NCBI RefSeq assembly: GCF_018130545.1
Contig: NZ_JAFCKF010000002.1
Span: forward strand, 310,001 to 374,000
Source: Bradyrhizobium tropiciagri
GTDB taxonomy: Bacteria; Pseudomonadota; Alphaproteobacteria; Rhizobiales; Xanthobacteraceae
Length of the DNA: 64,000 nt
Reading direction: 5' to 3'
Every line of letters begins with the position of its first letter. Position 1 is the stretch's first letter. Positions 53,544-63,498 of the stretch are shown piece by piece. A program made the translations under genes and the position numbers. A model generated the notes under the pieces. It was not told the origin of the DNA. It searched no databases and saw only the letters and a program-made list of their open reading frames with translations.

Positions 53544-53879
53544 ATGCACGCCTTCGACATTCTCGGCGATCCCGTCCGACGGCGCATCCTGGAGCTGCTG
53601 GCGACCGGTGAGCACAGTTCAGGCGACGTCGTTGTGGTCGTGCAGCGCGAGTTCGGCATCACCCAGTCGGCGGTCTCGCAGCAGCTGCGGATCTTGCGGG
53701 ACGCCGGCTTTGCGTCGGTGCGCGCCGACGGCACACGCCGCATCTATGCCGTGGAGCCGGGGCGGCTGCGTGAGGTCGACGACTGGCTCGACCGGTTCCG
53801 CGCGTTCTGGCTGCCGCGCCTCGATGCGCTCGCAACCGAGGTCGCGCGGGGCAAACGAAAACGGCGCCATCGGGAATGA
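53544..53879 (+). CDS. ArsR family winged-helix repressor
   Basis: A 111-residue winged-helix regulator: LGDPVRRRILELLATGEHSS, recognition helix ITQSAVSQQLRILRDAGF and wing ASVRADGTRRIYAVEPGRL. There is no CxC metal motif, so it is unlikely to sense arsenite-like metals. It most likely represses its own unit through the 28-bp operator at 52838-52865. Its 3' end and stop codon lie inside the hairpin that ends gltA from the other side. Confidence 0.9.
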   Translation: MHAFDILGDPVRRRILELLATGEHSSGDVVVVVQREFGITQSAVSQQLRILRDAGFASVRADGTRRIYAVEPGRLREVDDWLDRFRAFWLPRLDALATEVARGKRKRRHRE

Positions 53880-53888
53880 TGGCGCCGT
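53861..53888 (-). terminator. Intrinsic terminator of gltA, overlapping the arsR 3' end
   Basis: ACGGCGCCATC (53861-53871) and GATGGCGCCGT (53878-53888) form a perfect 11-bp stem with a 6-base loop. Read leftward it is followed by TTTTCGTTT, so it ends gltA. The TGA of the arsR gene (53877-53879) lies at the loop edge. Confidence 0.85.
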
Positions 53889-53911
53889 CTCGGTACTCGC
53901 AGTGATGCAGC

Positions 53912-55213
53912 TTACTTGCGCTTGTCGATCGGCACGTAGTCGCGGCGCGCGACGCCGGTATAGAGCTGGCGCGGACGACCGATCTTCTGCTGCGGATCCT
54001 CGATCATCTCGCTCCACTGGCTGATCCAGCCGACGGTGCGAGCGACCGCGAACAGCACGGTGAACATCGAGGTTGGGAAGCCCATCGCCTTCAGCGTGAT
54101 GCCCGAATAGAAGTCGACGTTCGGATACAGTTTGCGATCGATGAAATAGGGGTCGCTGAGCGCGATCTTCTCGAGTTCAAGCGCGACCTTGAGCATCGGA
54201 TCGTCGCCGTGGCCGGTCTCCTTCAACACCGCGTGACACATCTTCTGCATGATCTTGGCGCGCGGGTCGTAGTTCTTGTAGACCCGGTGACCGAAGCCCA
54301 TCAAGCGGACTTCGCTGTTCTTGTCCTTCACCTTGGCGATGAACTCAGGGATCTTGTCGACCGTGCCGATCTCAGCGAGCATCGCCAGTGCGGCCTCGTT
54401 CGCGCCACCATGTGCCGGGCCCCACAGGCAGGCGATGCCGGCCGCGATGCAGGCGAACGGGTTGGCACCCGAGGACCCCGCGATGCGCACCGTCGAGGTC
54501 GAGGCATTCTGCTCGTGGTCGGCGTGCAGGATGAAGATCTTGTCCAGCGCGTCGGCGAGCACCGGATTGATCTTGTACTCCTCGCAGGGCACCGCGAAGC
54601 ACATGTTGAGGAAGTTCTCGGCGAACGACAGCGAGTTCTTCGGATAAACGAAGGGCTGGCCGACCGTGTACTTGTAGGCCATTGCAGCCAGCGTCGGGAT
54701 CTTCGCGATCATGCGGATCGAGGCGATCTCGCGCTGCTTCGGATCGTTGATGTCGGTGGAGTCGTGATAAAACGCGGCCAGCGCGCCGACGGCCGCGACC
54801 ATGATCGCCATCGGATGCGCGTCGCGGCGGAAGCCTTGGAAGAAGCGGGCCATCTGCTCATGCACCATGGTGTGGTGCGTGACCATGTAGTCGAACTCCT
54901 TCTTCTGCGCCGGGCTCGGAAGCTCCCCGCGGAGAAGGAGGTAGCAGGTCTCGAGGAAGTCGCCGTGCTCGGCGAGCTGCTCGATCGGATAGCCGCGGTA
55001 TTCGAGAATGCCGGCGTCGCCGTCGATGTAGGTGATCTTCGACTGGCAGCTGCCGGTCGAGGTGAAGCCCGGGTCGTAGGTGAACAGCCCGGCCTGGCCG
55101 TAGAGCTTGCCGATGTCGATGACATCAGGCCCAATCGTGCCGCTCAGGATCGGGAAATCGTAGTTCTTGTTGCCGATGGTGAGTGTGGCTGTCTTGCTGG
55201 ATTTTGCGTCCAT
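53912..55213 (-). CDS. gltA: Citrate synthase
   Basis: Citrate synthase condenses acetyl-CoA and oxaloacetate, the entry step of the TCA cycle. The 433-residue protein has the first catalytic histidine region [20 protein letters not shown], the second [16 protein letters not shown], and the third [17 protein letters not shown] with the catalytic Asp region [20 protein letters not shown]. This is the hexameric, NADH-regulated type usual in Gram-negatives by length. It runs opposite to the lpx genes and shares a converging terminator with arsR. Confidence 0.98.
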   Translation of the reverse strand: MDAKSSKTATLTIGNKNYDFPILSGTIGPDVIDIGKLYGQAGLFTYDPGFTSTGSCQSKITYIDGDAGILEYRGYPIEQLAEHGDFLETCYLLLRGELPSPAQKKEFDYMVTHHTMVHEQMARFFQGFRRDAHPMAIMVAAVGALAAFYHDSTDINDPKQREIASIRMIAKIPTLAAMAYKYTVGQPFVYPKNSLSFAENFLNMCFAVPCEEYKINPVLADALDKIFILHADHEQNASTSTVRIAGSSGANPFACIAAGIACLWGPAHGGANEAALAMLAEIGTVDKIPEFIAKVKDKNSEVRLMGFGHRVYKNYDPRAKIMQKMCHAVLKETGHGDDPMLKVALELEKIALSDPYFIDRKLYPNVDFYSGITLKAMGFPTSMFTVLFAVARTVGWISQWSEMIEDPQQKIGRPRQLYTGVARRDYVPIDKRK

Positions 55214-55345
55214 CGCGATATCCCCGATGAATTCGTTGCGAAAACCGACCTTGCCCAGTCGCTAAATTGCGGCCCATGGCGGGGCGGAACGGCTTGTTGA
55301 GAAGGCGTCCGGGATTGGGTAGCTCATTGCAATGTGCGCTGCAAG

Positions 55346-55367
55346 ATGGACCCTGGAGGGGGTCCAT
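55346..55367. terminator. Hairpin after gltX, before gltA
   Basis: ATGGACCC (55346-55353) and GGGTCCAT (55360-55367) form an 8-bp stem with a TGGAGG loop, 6 bases beyond the gltX stop. No T-run follows on the minus strand; a weak or Rho-assisted end of gltX is possible. gltA's promoter should lie in 55214-55345. Confidence 0.45.
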
Positions 55368-55373
55368 GCAGGA

Positions 55374-56795
55374 TCACACCGCCTGATCGGCGAGGCGGGC
55401 GAGGCACTCCTGGCGTCCCAGGACGGCCAGCACGTCGAAGATGCCCGGCGACGTTGTGCGTCCGGTCAGCGCCACCCGCAGCGGCTGGGCGACGGCGCCG
55501 AGTTTCAGATTGTTCTGCTCGGCGAAATTCCGCATGGCGGTCTCAGTGTTCTCCGCCGTCCAGTCGTTGACGGCTTCCAGCGCAGTTCGCAGACGGCCGA
55601 TCAACGCGCGCGTGTCCGGCGTGAGCAGCGCGGCCGCTTTCGGATCGAGCTCAAGCGGCCGATCGGCGAAGATGAAGTAGGCGCCCGCGATCAACTCGAT
55701 CAACGTCTTGGCGCGCTCCTTCAGGCTCGGCATCGCCCGCAGCAATTGCGCACGGGTCGTGTCGTTGAGCTTGGCCTTCAGCGCGGCGCCTTCAGGAACA
55801 TAATCCAGCACGCGCTCGAACTGGGTCACGAGGGATTGATCGTCGCTCTGCCGGATGTAGTGCCCGTTGAGGTTCTCCAGCTTGGCGAAATCGAACCGCG
55901 CTGCGGAGCGGCCGATGCCCGAGAGATCGAACGCGTCGATCATCTCCTCGGTCGAGAAGATCTCCTGGTCGCCATGGCTCCAGCCGAGCCGGACGAGGTA
56001 GTTGCGCAAGGCGGCCGGCAGATAGCCGAGGGCGCGGTAGGCGTCGACGCCGAGCGCGCCGTGGCGCTTCGACAGTTTCGAGCCGTCGGGGCCGTGGATC
56101 AGCGGGATATGGGACATGCTCGGCAGCTCCCACTCCAGCGCGTCGTAGATCTGCTTCTGGCGCGCGGCGTTGATCAGGTGGTCGTCGCCGCGGATGATGT
56201 GGGTGACGCCCATGTCGTGGTCGTCGACCACGACCGCGAGCATGTAGGTCGGGGTGCCGTCGCCGCGCAGCAGGACAAGGTCGTCGAGGTTCTCGTTCTG
56301 CCAGACCACGCGGCCCTGGACCTGGTCCTCGATCACGGTCTCGCCGGTTTGCGGCGCCTTGAGGCGGATGGTCGGCTTGACGTCCGAGGGCGCGGTGGCC
56401 GGATCGCGGTCGCGCCACATGCCGTCATAGAGGCGGGTGCGGCCCTCGGCGCGCGCCTTCTCGCGCATCGCGGTCAGCTCCGCCGGCGTGGCGTAGCAGT
56501 AATAGGCCCGCCCGGCGGCCAGCAGGCCCTCGGCGACCTCGCGATGGCGGGCGGCGCGGCTGAACTGGTAGATGACGTCGCCGTCCCAATCGAGCTCCAG
56601 CCACTTCAGGCCGTCCAGGATGGCGTCGATCGCCTCCTTGGTGGAGCGTTCGCGGTCGGTGTCCTCGATCCGGAGCAGCATCTTGCCGCCGAGCTTCCTG
56701 GCATAGAGCCAGTTGAACAGCGCGGTTCGGGCGCCTCCGATGTGGAGGAAGCCGGTCGGTGAGGGGGCGAAGCGGGTAACGACGGAATTGGTCAT
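55374..56795 (-). CDS. gltX: Glutamate--tRNA ligase
   Basis: GluRS charges tRNA-Glu. The 473-residue class Ib enzyme has [19 protein letters not shown], the HIGH-type motif at residues 18-21, then the KMSKS-type SKLSKRHG at about 240 and an anticodon-binding C-terminal domain. Whether it is discriminating (tRNA-Glu only) or also charges tRNA-Gln cannot be read from the sequence; the nearby glnS would favour discrimination. It diverges from glnS with a gap of 167 bases. Confidence 0.97.
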   Translation of the reverse strand: MTNSVVTRFAPSPTGFLHIGGARTALFNWLYARKLGGKMLLRIEDTDRERSTKEAIDAILDGLKWLELDWDGDVIYQFSRAARHREVAEGLLAAGRAYYCYATPAELTAMREKARAEGRTRLYDGMWRDRDPATAPSDVKPTIRLKAPQTGETVIEDQVQGRVVWQNENLDDLVLLRGDGTPTYMLAVVVDDHDMGVTHIIRGDDHLINAARQKQIYDALEWELPSMSHIPLIHGPDGSKLSKRHGALGVDAYRALGYLPAALRNYLVRLGWSHGDQEIFSTEEMIDAFDLSGIGRSAARFDFAKLENLNGHYIRQSDDQSLVTQFERVLDYVPEGAALKAKLNDTTRAQLLRAMPSLKERAKTLIELIAGAYFIFADRPLELDPKAAALLTPDTRALIGRLRTALEAVNDWTAENTETAMRNFAEQNNLKLGAVAQPLRVALTGRTTSPGIFDVLAVLGRQECLARLADQAV

Positions 56796-56962
56796 GATCG
56801 AGTGCGACGTATGCTGGAATGGGCGGTGGTGTATAGCAGGAACCGGACATAACTAAAGCCTCGGTTGACCTTTTGCCGGCCAAACCAGACTTGAAACCAG
56901 ACCTTGGCCGGACCGCACGAATTTGGCAGAAGGTTGAGCTGACTCCTCCAGGGAACCCATTG

Positions 56963-58642
56963 ATGACGACTGACACGACGGCAGAGGCAGGGCGCGACTT
57001 CATCCGCGACATCGTCCAGGCCGATCTCTCCTCCCACAAGCACAACCGGATCGTGACCCGCTTCCCGCCGGAGCCGAACGGCTACCTGCATATCGGGCAC
57101 GCCAAGTCGATCGCCCTGAATTTCGGCATCGCGCAGGAGTTCGGCGGCCAGTGCAATCTGCGCTTCGACGACACCAATCCGACCAAGGAGGAGCAGGAAT
57201 ACATCGACTCCATCCAGGCCGACGTCCATTGGCTCGGCTACGATTGGGGCAAAAACCTCTTCTTCGCGTCTGACTATTTCGAGCGCCTGTATGATTGGGC
57301 CGAAGGCCTGATCAAGGCCGGCTATGCCTATGTCGACGACCAGTCGCAGGAGGAGATCCGCACGTCCCGCGGCACGCTGACCGAGCCCGGCAAGAACTCG
57401 CCGTTCCGCGACCGTTCGGTCGAGGAGAACCTCGACCTGTTCCGCCGCATGAAGGCCGGGGAGTTTCCGAACGGTGCACGCGTGCTGCGCGCCAAGATCG
57501 ACATGGCGGCCGGCAACATCAACCTGCGCGATCCCGTGCTGTACCGCATCCTGCACGCCCACCATCCGCGCACCGGCGACAAATGGTCGATCTATCCGAG
57601 CTACGACTACGCCCACGGCCAGTCGGACGCGATCGAAGGCATCACTCATTCGATCTGCACGCTGGAGTTCGAGGATCACCGTCCGCTCTATGAGTGGCTG
57701 CTCGACAAGCTGCCGGTGCCGTCGAAGCCGCGCCAGTACGAAATGGCCCGGCTGAACCTGACCTACACGCTGCTGTCCAAGCGCGTGCTGACCCAGCTCG
57801 TCCGTGACGGCCACGTCTCGGGCTGGGACGATCCGCGGATGCCGACCGTTGCCGGCCTCAAGCGCCGCGGCGTGCCGCCGGCCGCGGTGCGCGAGTTCAT
57901 CAAGCGCATCGGCGTCGCCAAGGCCAACAGCGTGGTCGATGTCGGCATGCTCGAATTCTGCATCCGCGAGGAGCTGAACCGCACGTCGCTGCGCCGCATG
58001 GCGGTGCTGCGGCCGCTCAAGGTGGTGATCGAGAACTATCCGGAAGGGCAGGTCGAGGAGCTCGAGGCGATCAACCACCCCGACAATCCGGAAGCCGGCA
58101 CCCGCAAAATCGCGTTCGGCCGCGAGCTCTATATCGAGCGCGACGACTTTATGGAGAACCCGCCGAAGAAGTTCTTCCGCCTCTCGCCCGGCAATGAGGT
58201 GCGGCTGCGCTATGCCTACTTCATCAAGTGCACCGGCGTGATCAAGAACGACGCCGGCGAGATCGTCGAATTGCGCGCAACCTACGATCCGCTGACCAAG
58301 GGCGGCAACGCGCCCGACGGCCGCAAGGTCAAGGCGACGATGCACTGGTTGCCGGCTGCGCAGTCGAAGCAGGCGGAGATCCGGATCTACAATCAGCTGT
58401 TCGCCAACCCGAGCCCGAACGCTGCCGATTTCGCCGCCGACCTCAACCCGCAGTCGCTGGAAGTACTCAGCGATGCGCGGGTCGAGCCTGCGATCGCCGA
58501 GAGCAATTCGCCCGAGGTGATGCAGTTCGAGCGGCAAGGCTATTTCGTGCGCGACGCGGACTCGACGCCGGACAAGCTCGTGTTCAACCGCACCATCGGC
58601 CTGCGCGACACCTTCGCCAAGGAAGTCGGCGGCAAGGGTTAG
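56963..58642 (+). CDS. glnS: Glutamine--tRNA ligase
   Basis: GlnRS charges tRNA-Gln directly. From ATG 56963 it has 559 residues, near the E. coli length. HIGH is at residues 43-46 in [33 protein letters not shown] follows, and the KMSKS-type loop is [12 protein letters not shown]. The C-terminal half is the beta-barrel anticodon domain ([16 protein letters not shown]). Many rhizobia lack GlnRS and use GatCAB transamidation, so this gene was probably gained by transfer. An AGGGA site precedes the ATG; the upstream 30 codons are open but not needed. Confidence 0.95.
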   Translation: MTTDTTAEAGRDFIRDIVQADLSSHKHNRIVTRFPPEPNGYLHIGHAKSIALNFGIAQEFGGQCNLRFDDTNPTKEEQEYIDSIQADVHWLGYDWGKNLFFASDYFERLYDWAEGLIKAGYAYVDDQSQEEIRTSRGTLTEPGKNSPFRDRSVEENLDLFRRMKAGEFPNGARVLRAKIDMAAGNINLRDPVLYRILHAHHPRTGDKWSIYPSYDYAHGQSDAIEGITHSICTLEFEDHRPLYEWLLDKLPVPSKPRQYEMARLNLTYTLLSKRVLTQLVRDGHVSGWDDPRMPTVAGLKRRGVPPAAVREFIKRIGVAKANSVVDVGMLEFCIREELNRTSLRRMAVLRPLKVVIENYPEGQVEELEAINHPDNPEAGTRKIAFGRELYIERDDFMENPPKKFFRLSPGNEVRLRYAYFIKCTGVIKNDAGEIVELRATYDPLTKGGNAPDGRKVKATMHWLPAAQSKQAEIRIYNQLFANPSPNAADFAADLNPQSLEVLSDARVEPAIAESNSPEVMQFERQGYFVRDADSTPDKLVFNRTIGLRDTFAKEVGGKG

Positions 58643-58688
58643 ACAAGCGCTAGAATAGGCCAGCAAGGACAGCTGACGGAGGCGATCG

Positions 58689-59075
58689 ATGCCAAGTGAA
58701 ACCGACGAGATCGCCTCCGCCATCATCGCGAGATGGTCCGCGGGTTTCAGCAAGCTCGATGCGGAGACGCTGGCCGCGCTGTACTCGCGGCATGCGTTCT
58801 TCTTCGGCTCGAACCCGACTCTGTATCGCGGTCGCGATGGCGTCAAAGCCTACTTTGACGGCCTGCCGCGCTGGCAGGGGCCGCGCGTTCGGTTCAGCGA
58901 GGTCAGGACCGAGCGGGTCAACGCCGATCTCGTCAACATGGCGGGCATCGCGTCGTTCTTTCTCGACGGCGATGCGCCTTCGCTCACCGTCAAGATCACC
59001 TGGGTGATCGCGCGCGAGGACGGCGACTGGAAGATCGCCTGCCATCACGTCTCGTCACAGACGCCGTTGATCTAG
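58689..59075 (+). CDS. SnoaL-like / NTF2-fold protein
   Basis: A 128-residue single-domain protein of the NTF2 superfamily: ALYSRHAFFFGSNPTLYRGR then GVKAYFDGLPRWQGPRVRFS, and ending with KITWVIAREDGDWKIACHHV, the strand pattern of SnoaL/DUF4440-type domains. These are small enzymes or ligand-binding proteins; no catalytic residue can be assigned. Start ATG is 46 bases after glnS stop and may be co-transcribed with it. The SnoaL-like identity is reasonably sure, function unknown. Confidence 0.82.
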   Translation: MPSETDEIASAIIARWSAGFSKLDAETLAALYSRHAFFFGSNPTLYRGRDGVKAYFDGLPRWQGPRVRFSEVRTERVNADLVNMAGIASFFLDGDAPSLTVKITWVIAREDGDWKIACHHVSSQTPLI

Positions 59076-59200
59076 CGCGCCTCAGCGCGTCCGGCTATCC
59101 CCGCAGGTCACAGCCTTCGGTTGCGTGTTTCGGTTCCGTTCTACTAGCCGGCTGACTGCGGCATTCGCTAGCCTGTCACCCGGCAGGGATCGCAAGCGGA

Positions 59201-61483
59201 ATGGCGGAGCAGGGCATCACGCCGGGCGGCAAACGCGGCTACGCGGGGACGTGGCCGCCGCGCGCGGCTGCGCCGGCCGGCGGCTACATCCCGGCACGCG
59301 CCAGCATCTGGCGGCCTTTCGTCGAGACATTGCGGCAATGGGCACGTGCGGAGGCTGGCGCCGGGCGGCTGTTGCCGTGGGTGCCGGTGGCGTTCGGCAC
59401 CGGTATCGCGTTCTATTTTGCGGCTGAGCACGAGCCGGTGCTGTCGGTCGCGGCGAGCGTCGCGATCGCGCTCTGCGTGCTGGCGGTCTTCTCGCGGCGC
59501 TACAAGGCGTTTGCCACCATCGTGATGCTCGCTGCGGTCGCCGCCGGCTTTGCGATGGCGACATGGAAGACGGCGCGGATCGCCCATGGCGTGCTGGCGC
59601 GTCCGATATTCTCCGTGGCGCTCACGGGCTTTGTCGAGACGCGCGACATCAGGGAGAAGACTGACCGCTTCGTGCTGCGCGTCGTGTCGATGGAGAGCCA
59701 GCGCGAGGTGCCAAAACTCGAGCGCGTCAGGCTCTCGGTGAAGAAGGGCACTGCGCCCGAGGTCGGTAGCTTCGTCGAATTGAAGGCGCGACTGATGCCG
59801 CCGCTCGGGCCGCAGCGTCCGGGCTCCTATGATTTCGGCCGCGATCTCTACTTCCAGGGCATCGGCGCCTCTGGCTTCGTGATGGGCGCGGTGAAGACCA
59901 GGGAGCCGCCGGCCGCCGGCGGGCTTGCACTGCGCTATGCCGCCTTCATGCAGGGGCTGCGTGACGCCATCGACGCGCGCATCCGCACCACGCTCGACGG
60001 CGACCAGCGCGCGATCGCAACCGCGTTGCTCACCGGCCGGCGCGATGCGATCACGATACCGGTCAACGACGCGATGTTCATCTCGGGGCTCGGCCATGTG
60101 CTGTCGATCTCCGGCTACCACATGGCCGTCGTTGCCGGTGTCGTGTTCTTCACGATCCGCGCGCTGCTGGCGCTGTTTCCGGCGCTGACGGCGGGATACC
60201 CGATCAAGAAATGGGCCGCCGCGGCCGCGCTCGTCGCGGCGGCATTCTATCTCCTGCTGTCGGGAGCCGAGGTCGCGACCCAACGATCGTTCTTCATGAC
60301 GGCCGTGGTGCTGATTGCCGTTATCGTCGATCGCCGCGCGATCACCTTCCGCTCGCTGGCAGTGGCGGCGCTGGTCGTGCTCGCAATCGCGCCGGAGGCT
60401 CTGGTGCACCCCAGTTTTCAGATGTCGTTTGCCGCGACGCTCGGGCTGGTGGCGCTGGTGCAGATCGGGCTGCCGAACCTGTTGGCGTCGCCGGATCATT
60501 CGGCGACCGCGCGCGTTGCGCTGTGGGGCGGGCGTGAGCTGACGATGCTGATGCTGGCCTCGCTGGTGGCGGGGCTGGCGACGACGCCCTATGCCGCATT
60601 CCATTTCCATCGCGTGACGCCCTACGGGCTGCTCGCCAACCTCGCGGCAATGCCGGTGGTGTCGGCAGTCGTGATGCCGGCCGGCCTGCTCGGGCTGCTC
60701 GCCATGCCATTCGGCTTCGACGGCGTATTCTGGGCGATCATGGGCTTTGGCATCGACTGGATGATCCTGGTGACGCAATGGGTCGCCGCGCTGCCCGGCG
60801 CGGTCGGCCGGATGGCGGCGTTCGGCATCGGGCCGTTGATCGCAGCCAGCGCGGGCCTCATCCTGCTCGGGCTGCTGCGCACGCCGCTGCGCTGGTCGGG
60901 CGCGGTGCTTCTGGTCGTGGCATCGGTCTGGGCGCTGCTTGTGCCGCAACCGGACGTGCTGATTTCCGCCGACGGCCGCAACGTCGCAGTGCGCGGCGGC
61001 GACGGGCGGCTGCATCTGATGCACAGCGCCAAGGATGCATTCCTCGTCAAGGAATGGCTGGCGGCGGATGCCGATGCGCGGACCGTGACCGACGCATCGC
61101 TCGGTGAGGGCGTCTCCTGCGATCCGAGCGGCTGCGTGGTCCAGGGGCCCGGCGGCGCGTTCGTCGCGCTGGCGACCCGGCCGGAGGCGTTGGTTGACGA
61201 TTGCGAGCGCGCGGCGCTGATCGTCACAGCCCGGCCGCCGCCGCCGCGGGGCTGCGCGGCCTCAGTGGTCGACGCCGAGCGGTTGCGGCGCCACGGTGCT
61301 CTGGTGCTGCGCAGGACCCGCGACGGCTACGCCATCGATGCGGTCAAGCCCGGCGGGATCGACCGGCCGTGGTCGCCAGCGGTTCCCGGCGACGGCGAGG
61401 CCGAGACGACGCTCCGCGCCCCCGCGCCACGGCCGGCCATCGATGCGACGCCCGCGGAGACCGATTTGCAGGGTGAGGATTAG
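59201..61483 (+). CDS. comEC: ComEC/Rec2 family DNA uptake channel
   Basis: ComEC carries single-stranded DNA across the inner membrane during transformation. The 760-residue protein has an N-terminal soluble part with an OB-type domain (PEVGSFVELKARLMPPLGPQ), and the Competence domain with FISGLGHVLSISGYHMAVVA, LLSGAEVATQRSFFMTAVVL and HPSFQMSFAATLGLVALVQI. Odd: the C-terminal region (from about residue 590) has no HxHxDH motif, so the metallo-beta-lactamase-like domain found in Bacillus ComEC is degenerate or absent. It is common in rhizobial genomes without proof of competence. Its stop overlaps the opposing gene by a few bases. Confidence 0.93.
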   Translation: MAEQGITPGGKRGYAGTWPPRAAAPAGGYIPARASIWRPFVETLRQWARAEAGAGRLLPWVPVAFGTGIAFYFAAEHEPVLSVAASVAIALCVLAVFSRRYKAFATIVMLAAVAAGFAMATWKTARIAHGVLARPIFSVALTGFVETRDIREKTDRFVLRVVSMESQREVPKLERVRLSVKKGTAPEVGSFVELKARLMPPLGPQRPGSYDFGRDLYFQGIGASGFVMGAVKTREPPAAGGLALRYAAFMQGLRDAIDARIRTTLDGDQRAIATALLTGRRDAITIPVNDAMFISGLGHVLSISGYHMAVVAGVVFFTIRALLALFPALTAGYPIKKWAAAAALVAAAFYLLLSGAEVATQRSFFMTAVVLIAVIVDRRAITFRSLAVAALVVLAIAPEALVHPSFQMSFAATLGLVALVQIGLPNLLASPDHSATARVALWGGRELTMLMLASLVAGLATTPYAAFHFHRVTPYGLLANLAAMPVVSAVVMPAGLLGLLAMPFGFDGVFWAIMGFGIDWMILVTQWVAALPGAVGRMAAFGIGPLIAASAGLILLGLLRTPLRWSGAVLLVVASVWALLVPQPDVLISADGRNVAVRGGDGRLHLMHSAKDAFLVKEWLAADADARTVTDASLGEGVSCDPSGCVVQGPGGAFVALATRPEALVDDCERAALIVTARPPPPRGCAASVVDAERLRRHGALVLRRTRDGYAIDAVKPGGIDRPWSPAVPGDGEAETTLRAPAPRPAIDATPAETDLQGED

Positions 61484-61707
61484 CTGGGGTCGGGTGAGGG
61501 GCCGGAAGGCAGCTCGAACAGGCCGAGATGGTACTCGTCGGAATCGGGGCCGGCGTCGGGCTTCTTGACGAGGGTGAACGACGCCTCGGGAAACTGCTCC
61601 CAGACCTTCAGGTCGTCAGCCGTGACCGTCAGCCAGCCGAACCGGAACATGTAGCGGCCCGGCTCCGTGACGCGTCCAGCCTTTTGCCATGTGACCTTAT
61701 CGACCAC
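61480..61707 (-). CDS. Conserved hypothetical small protein
   Basis: A short protein converging on comEC, overlapping its stop. From GTG 61707 it has 75 residues (an upstream frame to 61773 is open). The core AGRVTEPGRYMFRFGWLTVT followed by KVWEQFPEASFTLVK recalls small proteins I know from Bradyrhizobium annotations; no domain or function is known to me. An aromatic, charged sequence without membrane helix suggests a cytoplasmic protein. Start choice is uncertain. Confidence 0.6.
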   Translation of the reverse strand: MVDKVTWQKAGRVTEPGRYMFRFGWLTVTADDLKVWEQFPEASFTLVKKPDAGPDSDEYHLGLFELPSGPSPDPS

Positions 61708-61864
61708 CGAGCAGGTTTCCGTGAGTGCACGTCCTCTGTGCCCGATGATGCGCCAAGGTGGCCGCCGACGCAAATCTCCTACCGCGCCCCGGAACCCGAT
61801 GTCCGGGGTCGCTCGAAATCGTTTCGGTCACTCGCCGCTGGCTCATCCTGCGGCGACGATGCGT

Positions 61865-62293
61865 TCAACCCAAAAACAGCGACGCGAATGCGGAGGGCCG
61901 CCGCTCCACAACCTTCGGCTTCTGTGCGACCGGCGGATGCAGCGCCGGCAATTGCAGCACGCTGACACGCTGTCCCTCGACCAGCTGGGTCACCAGCACA
62001 TGGCTGCCGTCGGGGAATTCGACCGCGTCATGATGGCGATCGGGCACGTCGGGCTCGACCTCATTGAACACGCCGACCCGATAGTTCAGCGTCTTGGTCC
62101 AGATCCAGCGGCTGTCGTAGCGAACGTTCTCGGCGAAAGCGAGCTCGGTGCCCGGCAGCATGCAGACCGCGACGGTAGGATCGTTCTCCGAAGCAAAGCC
62201 GCGGGTCGACGTGCCGCGGAAGGTCGTGGTGATCAGCGTCTCTCCGACAATGGCGGGGCGCGATGCCACGGCGTGCAGACTATAGTCACACAT
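61865..62293 (-). CDS. Conserved hypothetical protein
   Basis: A 142-residue protein starting MCDYSLHAVASRPA at 62293, chosen because GAGGAG lies 7 bases upstream. It has ETLITTTFRGTSTRGFASEN and TVAVCMLPGTELAFAENVRY, then RVGVFNEVEPDVPDRHHDAV with His/Asp, and ends in a tail. I recall proteins with this MCDYSLH beginning from Bradyrhizobium genomes as uncharacterised. Two cysteines and several histidines could bind metal; no catalytic motif is apparent. Confidence 0.65.
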   Translation of the reverse strand: MCDYSLHAVASRPAIVGETLITTTFRGTSTRGFASENDPTVAVCMLPGTELAFAENVRYDSRWIWTKTLNYRVGVFNEVEPDVPDRHHDAVEFPDGSHVLVTQLVEGQRVSVLQLPALHPPVAQKPKVVERRPSAFASLFLG

Positions 62294-62550
62294 CGGATGG
62301 CTCCTCATATCGAGGTAGCGACCCGTGCCTCTCTTTGAGGCATAGGGCCTCTACCAGAGTGGACGATAGCGAACGAGCGTCTGCCCGTTTCTGGGCGATT
62401 GTACGACTGGCCGGCCGAACGCTCCGATCACAAACACGCGACGCTGCGCGAGAGGTATCGGAGCGCGTCGGGCAGGCTGCACGTTGCGCTATCTTCCAAG
62501 GAACGGTCCGATCTGCCGCTCGTTCCTCGCCGTCGCAAGTATTTGCAATC

Positions 62551-63255
62551 TTAGTACTTGCGATAGAGCCCGATCAGCTTGCCCTGGATGCGAACCCGGT
62601 TCGGCGGCAGGATGCGCACCTCATAGGCGGTGTTGGCCGGCTCCAGCGCGATCGATGCACCGCGGCGACGGAAGCGCTTCAGGGTGGCTTCCTCCTCGTC
62701 GATCAGCGCCACGACGATGTCGCCCGTGTTGGCGACGTCGTTGCGTTGGATCAGCGCCATGTCGCCGTCGAGGATGCCGGCGTCGACCATCGAGTCGCCG
62801 CGCACTTCCAGCGCATAGTGCTCGCCGGAGCCCAGCATGTCGGGCGGTACGCTGATGGTGTGGCTGCGGGTCTGCAACGCCTCGATCGGGGTACCGGCGG
62901 CGATCCGGCCCATGACGGGGACCGCGACCGGACGGTTGCCGTCGTCCTCGGCGACCGGCGGCGTGCTGGTGCGCTTGCCGAGGGTGCCTTCGATGACGCT
63001 CGGCGTGAAGCCGCGACGGCCGTTGCCGCCGCCGGCCGCCAGCTCGGGCAGCTTGATGACTTCGATGGCGCGGGCGCGGTTGGGCAGGCGACGGATGAAG
63101 CCGCGCTCCTCCAGAGCAGTGATCAGGCGGTGGATACCGGACTTCGAGCGCAGGTCGAGTGCGTCCTTCATCTCATCGAAGGAGGGCGGCACACCGGCCT
63201 CTTTCAGACGTTCATTGATGAAACGCAGAAGTTCGTACTGTTTGCGCGTGAGCAT
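62551..63255 (-). CDS. lexA: LexA repressor
   Basis: LexA represses SOS genes and cleaves itself when RecA is activated by single-stranded DNA. The 234-residue protein has the winged helix [20 protein letters not shown] and [19 protein letters not shown]. The cleavage site is Ala120-Gly121 in [12 protein letters not shown]; catalytic Ser155 is in [11 protein letters not shown] and Lys193 in [12 protein letters not shown]. Length suits alphaproteobacterial LexA with a longer linker. It has its own SOS box upstream and should be autoregulated. Confidence 0.97.
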   Translation of the reverse strand: MLTRKQYELLRFINERLKEAGVPPSFDEMKDALDLRSKSGIHRLITALEERGFIRRLPNRARAIEVIKLPELAAGGGNGRRGFTPSVIEGTLGKRTSTPPVAEDDGNRPVAVPVMGRIAAGTPIEALQTRSHTISVPPDMLGSGEHYALEVRGDSMVDAGILDGDMALIQRNDVANTGDIVVALIDEEEATLKRFRRRGASIALEPANTAYEVRILPPNRVRIQGKLIGLYRKY

Positions 63256-63421
63256 CTCGAGTATTCCCCCGGTTGATAGCGTCGTTCGATTCCGAGACTC
63301 TTCAGTGGGGCCTGCAGGCCGGGCCTGACCTCAGGAGCATGCTGCTTGTTGCAAGCGCTCCCTGGCGGCCTCCCGATTGTAGACACCAGTACTCGAAACA
63401 AATCATGAACGGACACTATAT

Positions 63422-63436
63422 GTTCGATATGTGTTC
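63422..63436 (-). promoter_or_regulatory. lexA: LexA box upstream of lexA
   Basis: GTTC-N7-GTTC (63422-63436 on the plus strand; GAAC-N7-GAAC for the minus-strand gene) lies about 170 bases before the lexA start, the known alphaproteobacterial SOS consensus. A TTGCGG and a TATAGT element flank it on the minus strand (63402-63450 region) as possible promoter parts. The remainder of 63256-63498 is otherwise gene-free. Confidence 0.8.
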
Positions 63437-63498
63437 CGCAACCACTTAATTTCCGGTGAACACGCTCGGCGGCGCACAATCGGCGCGGTGAGAAAACC

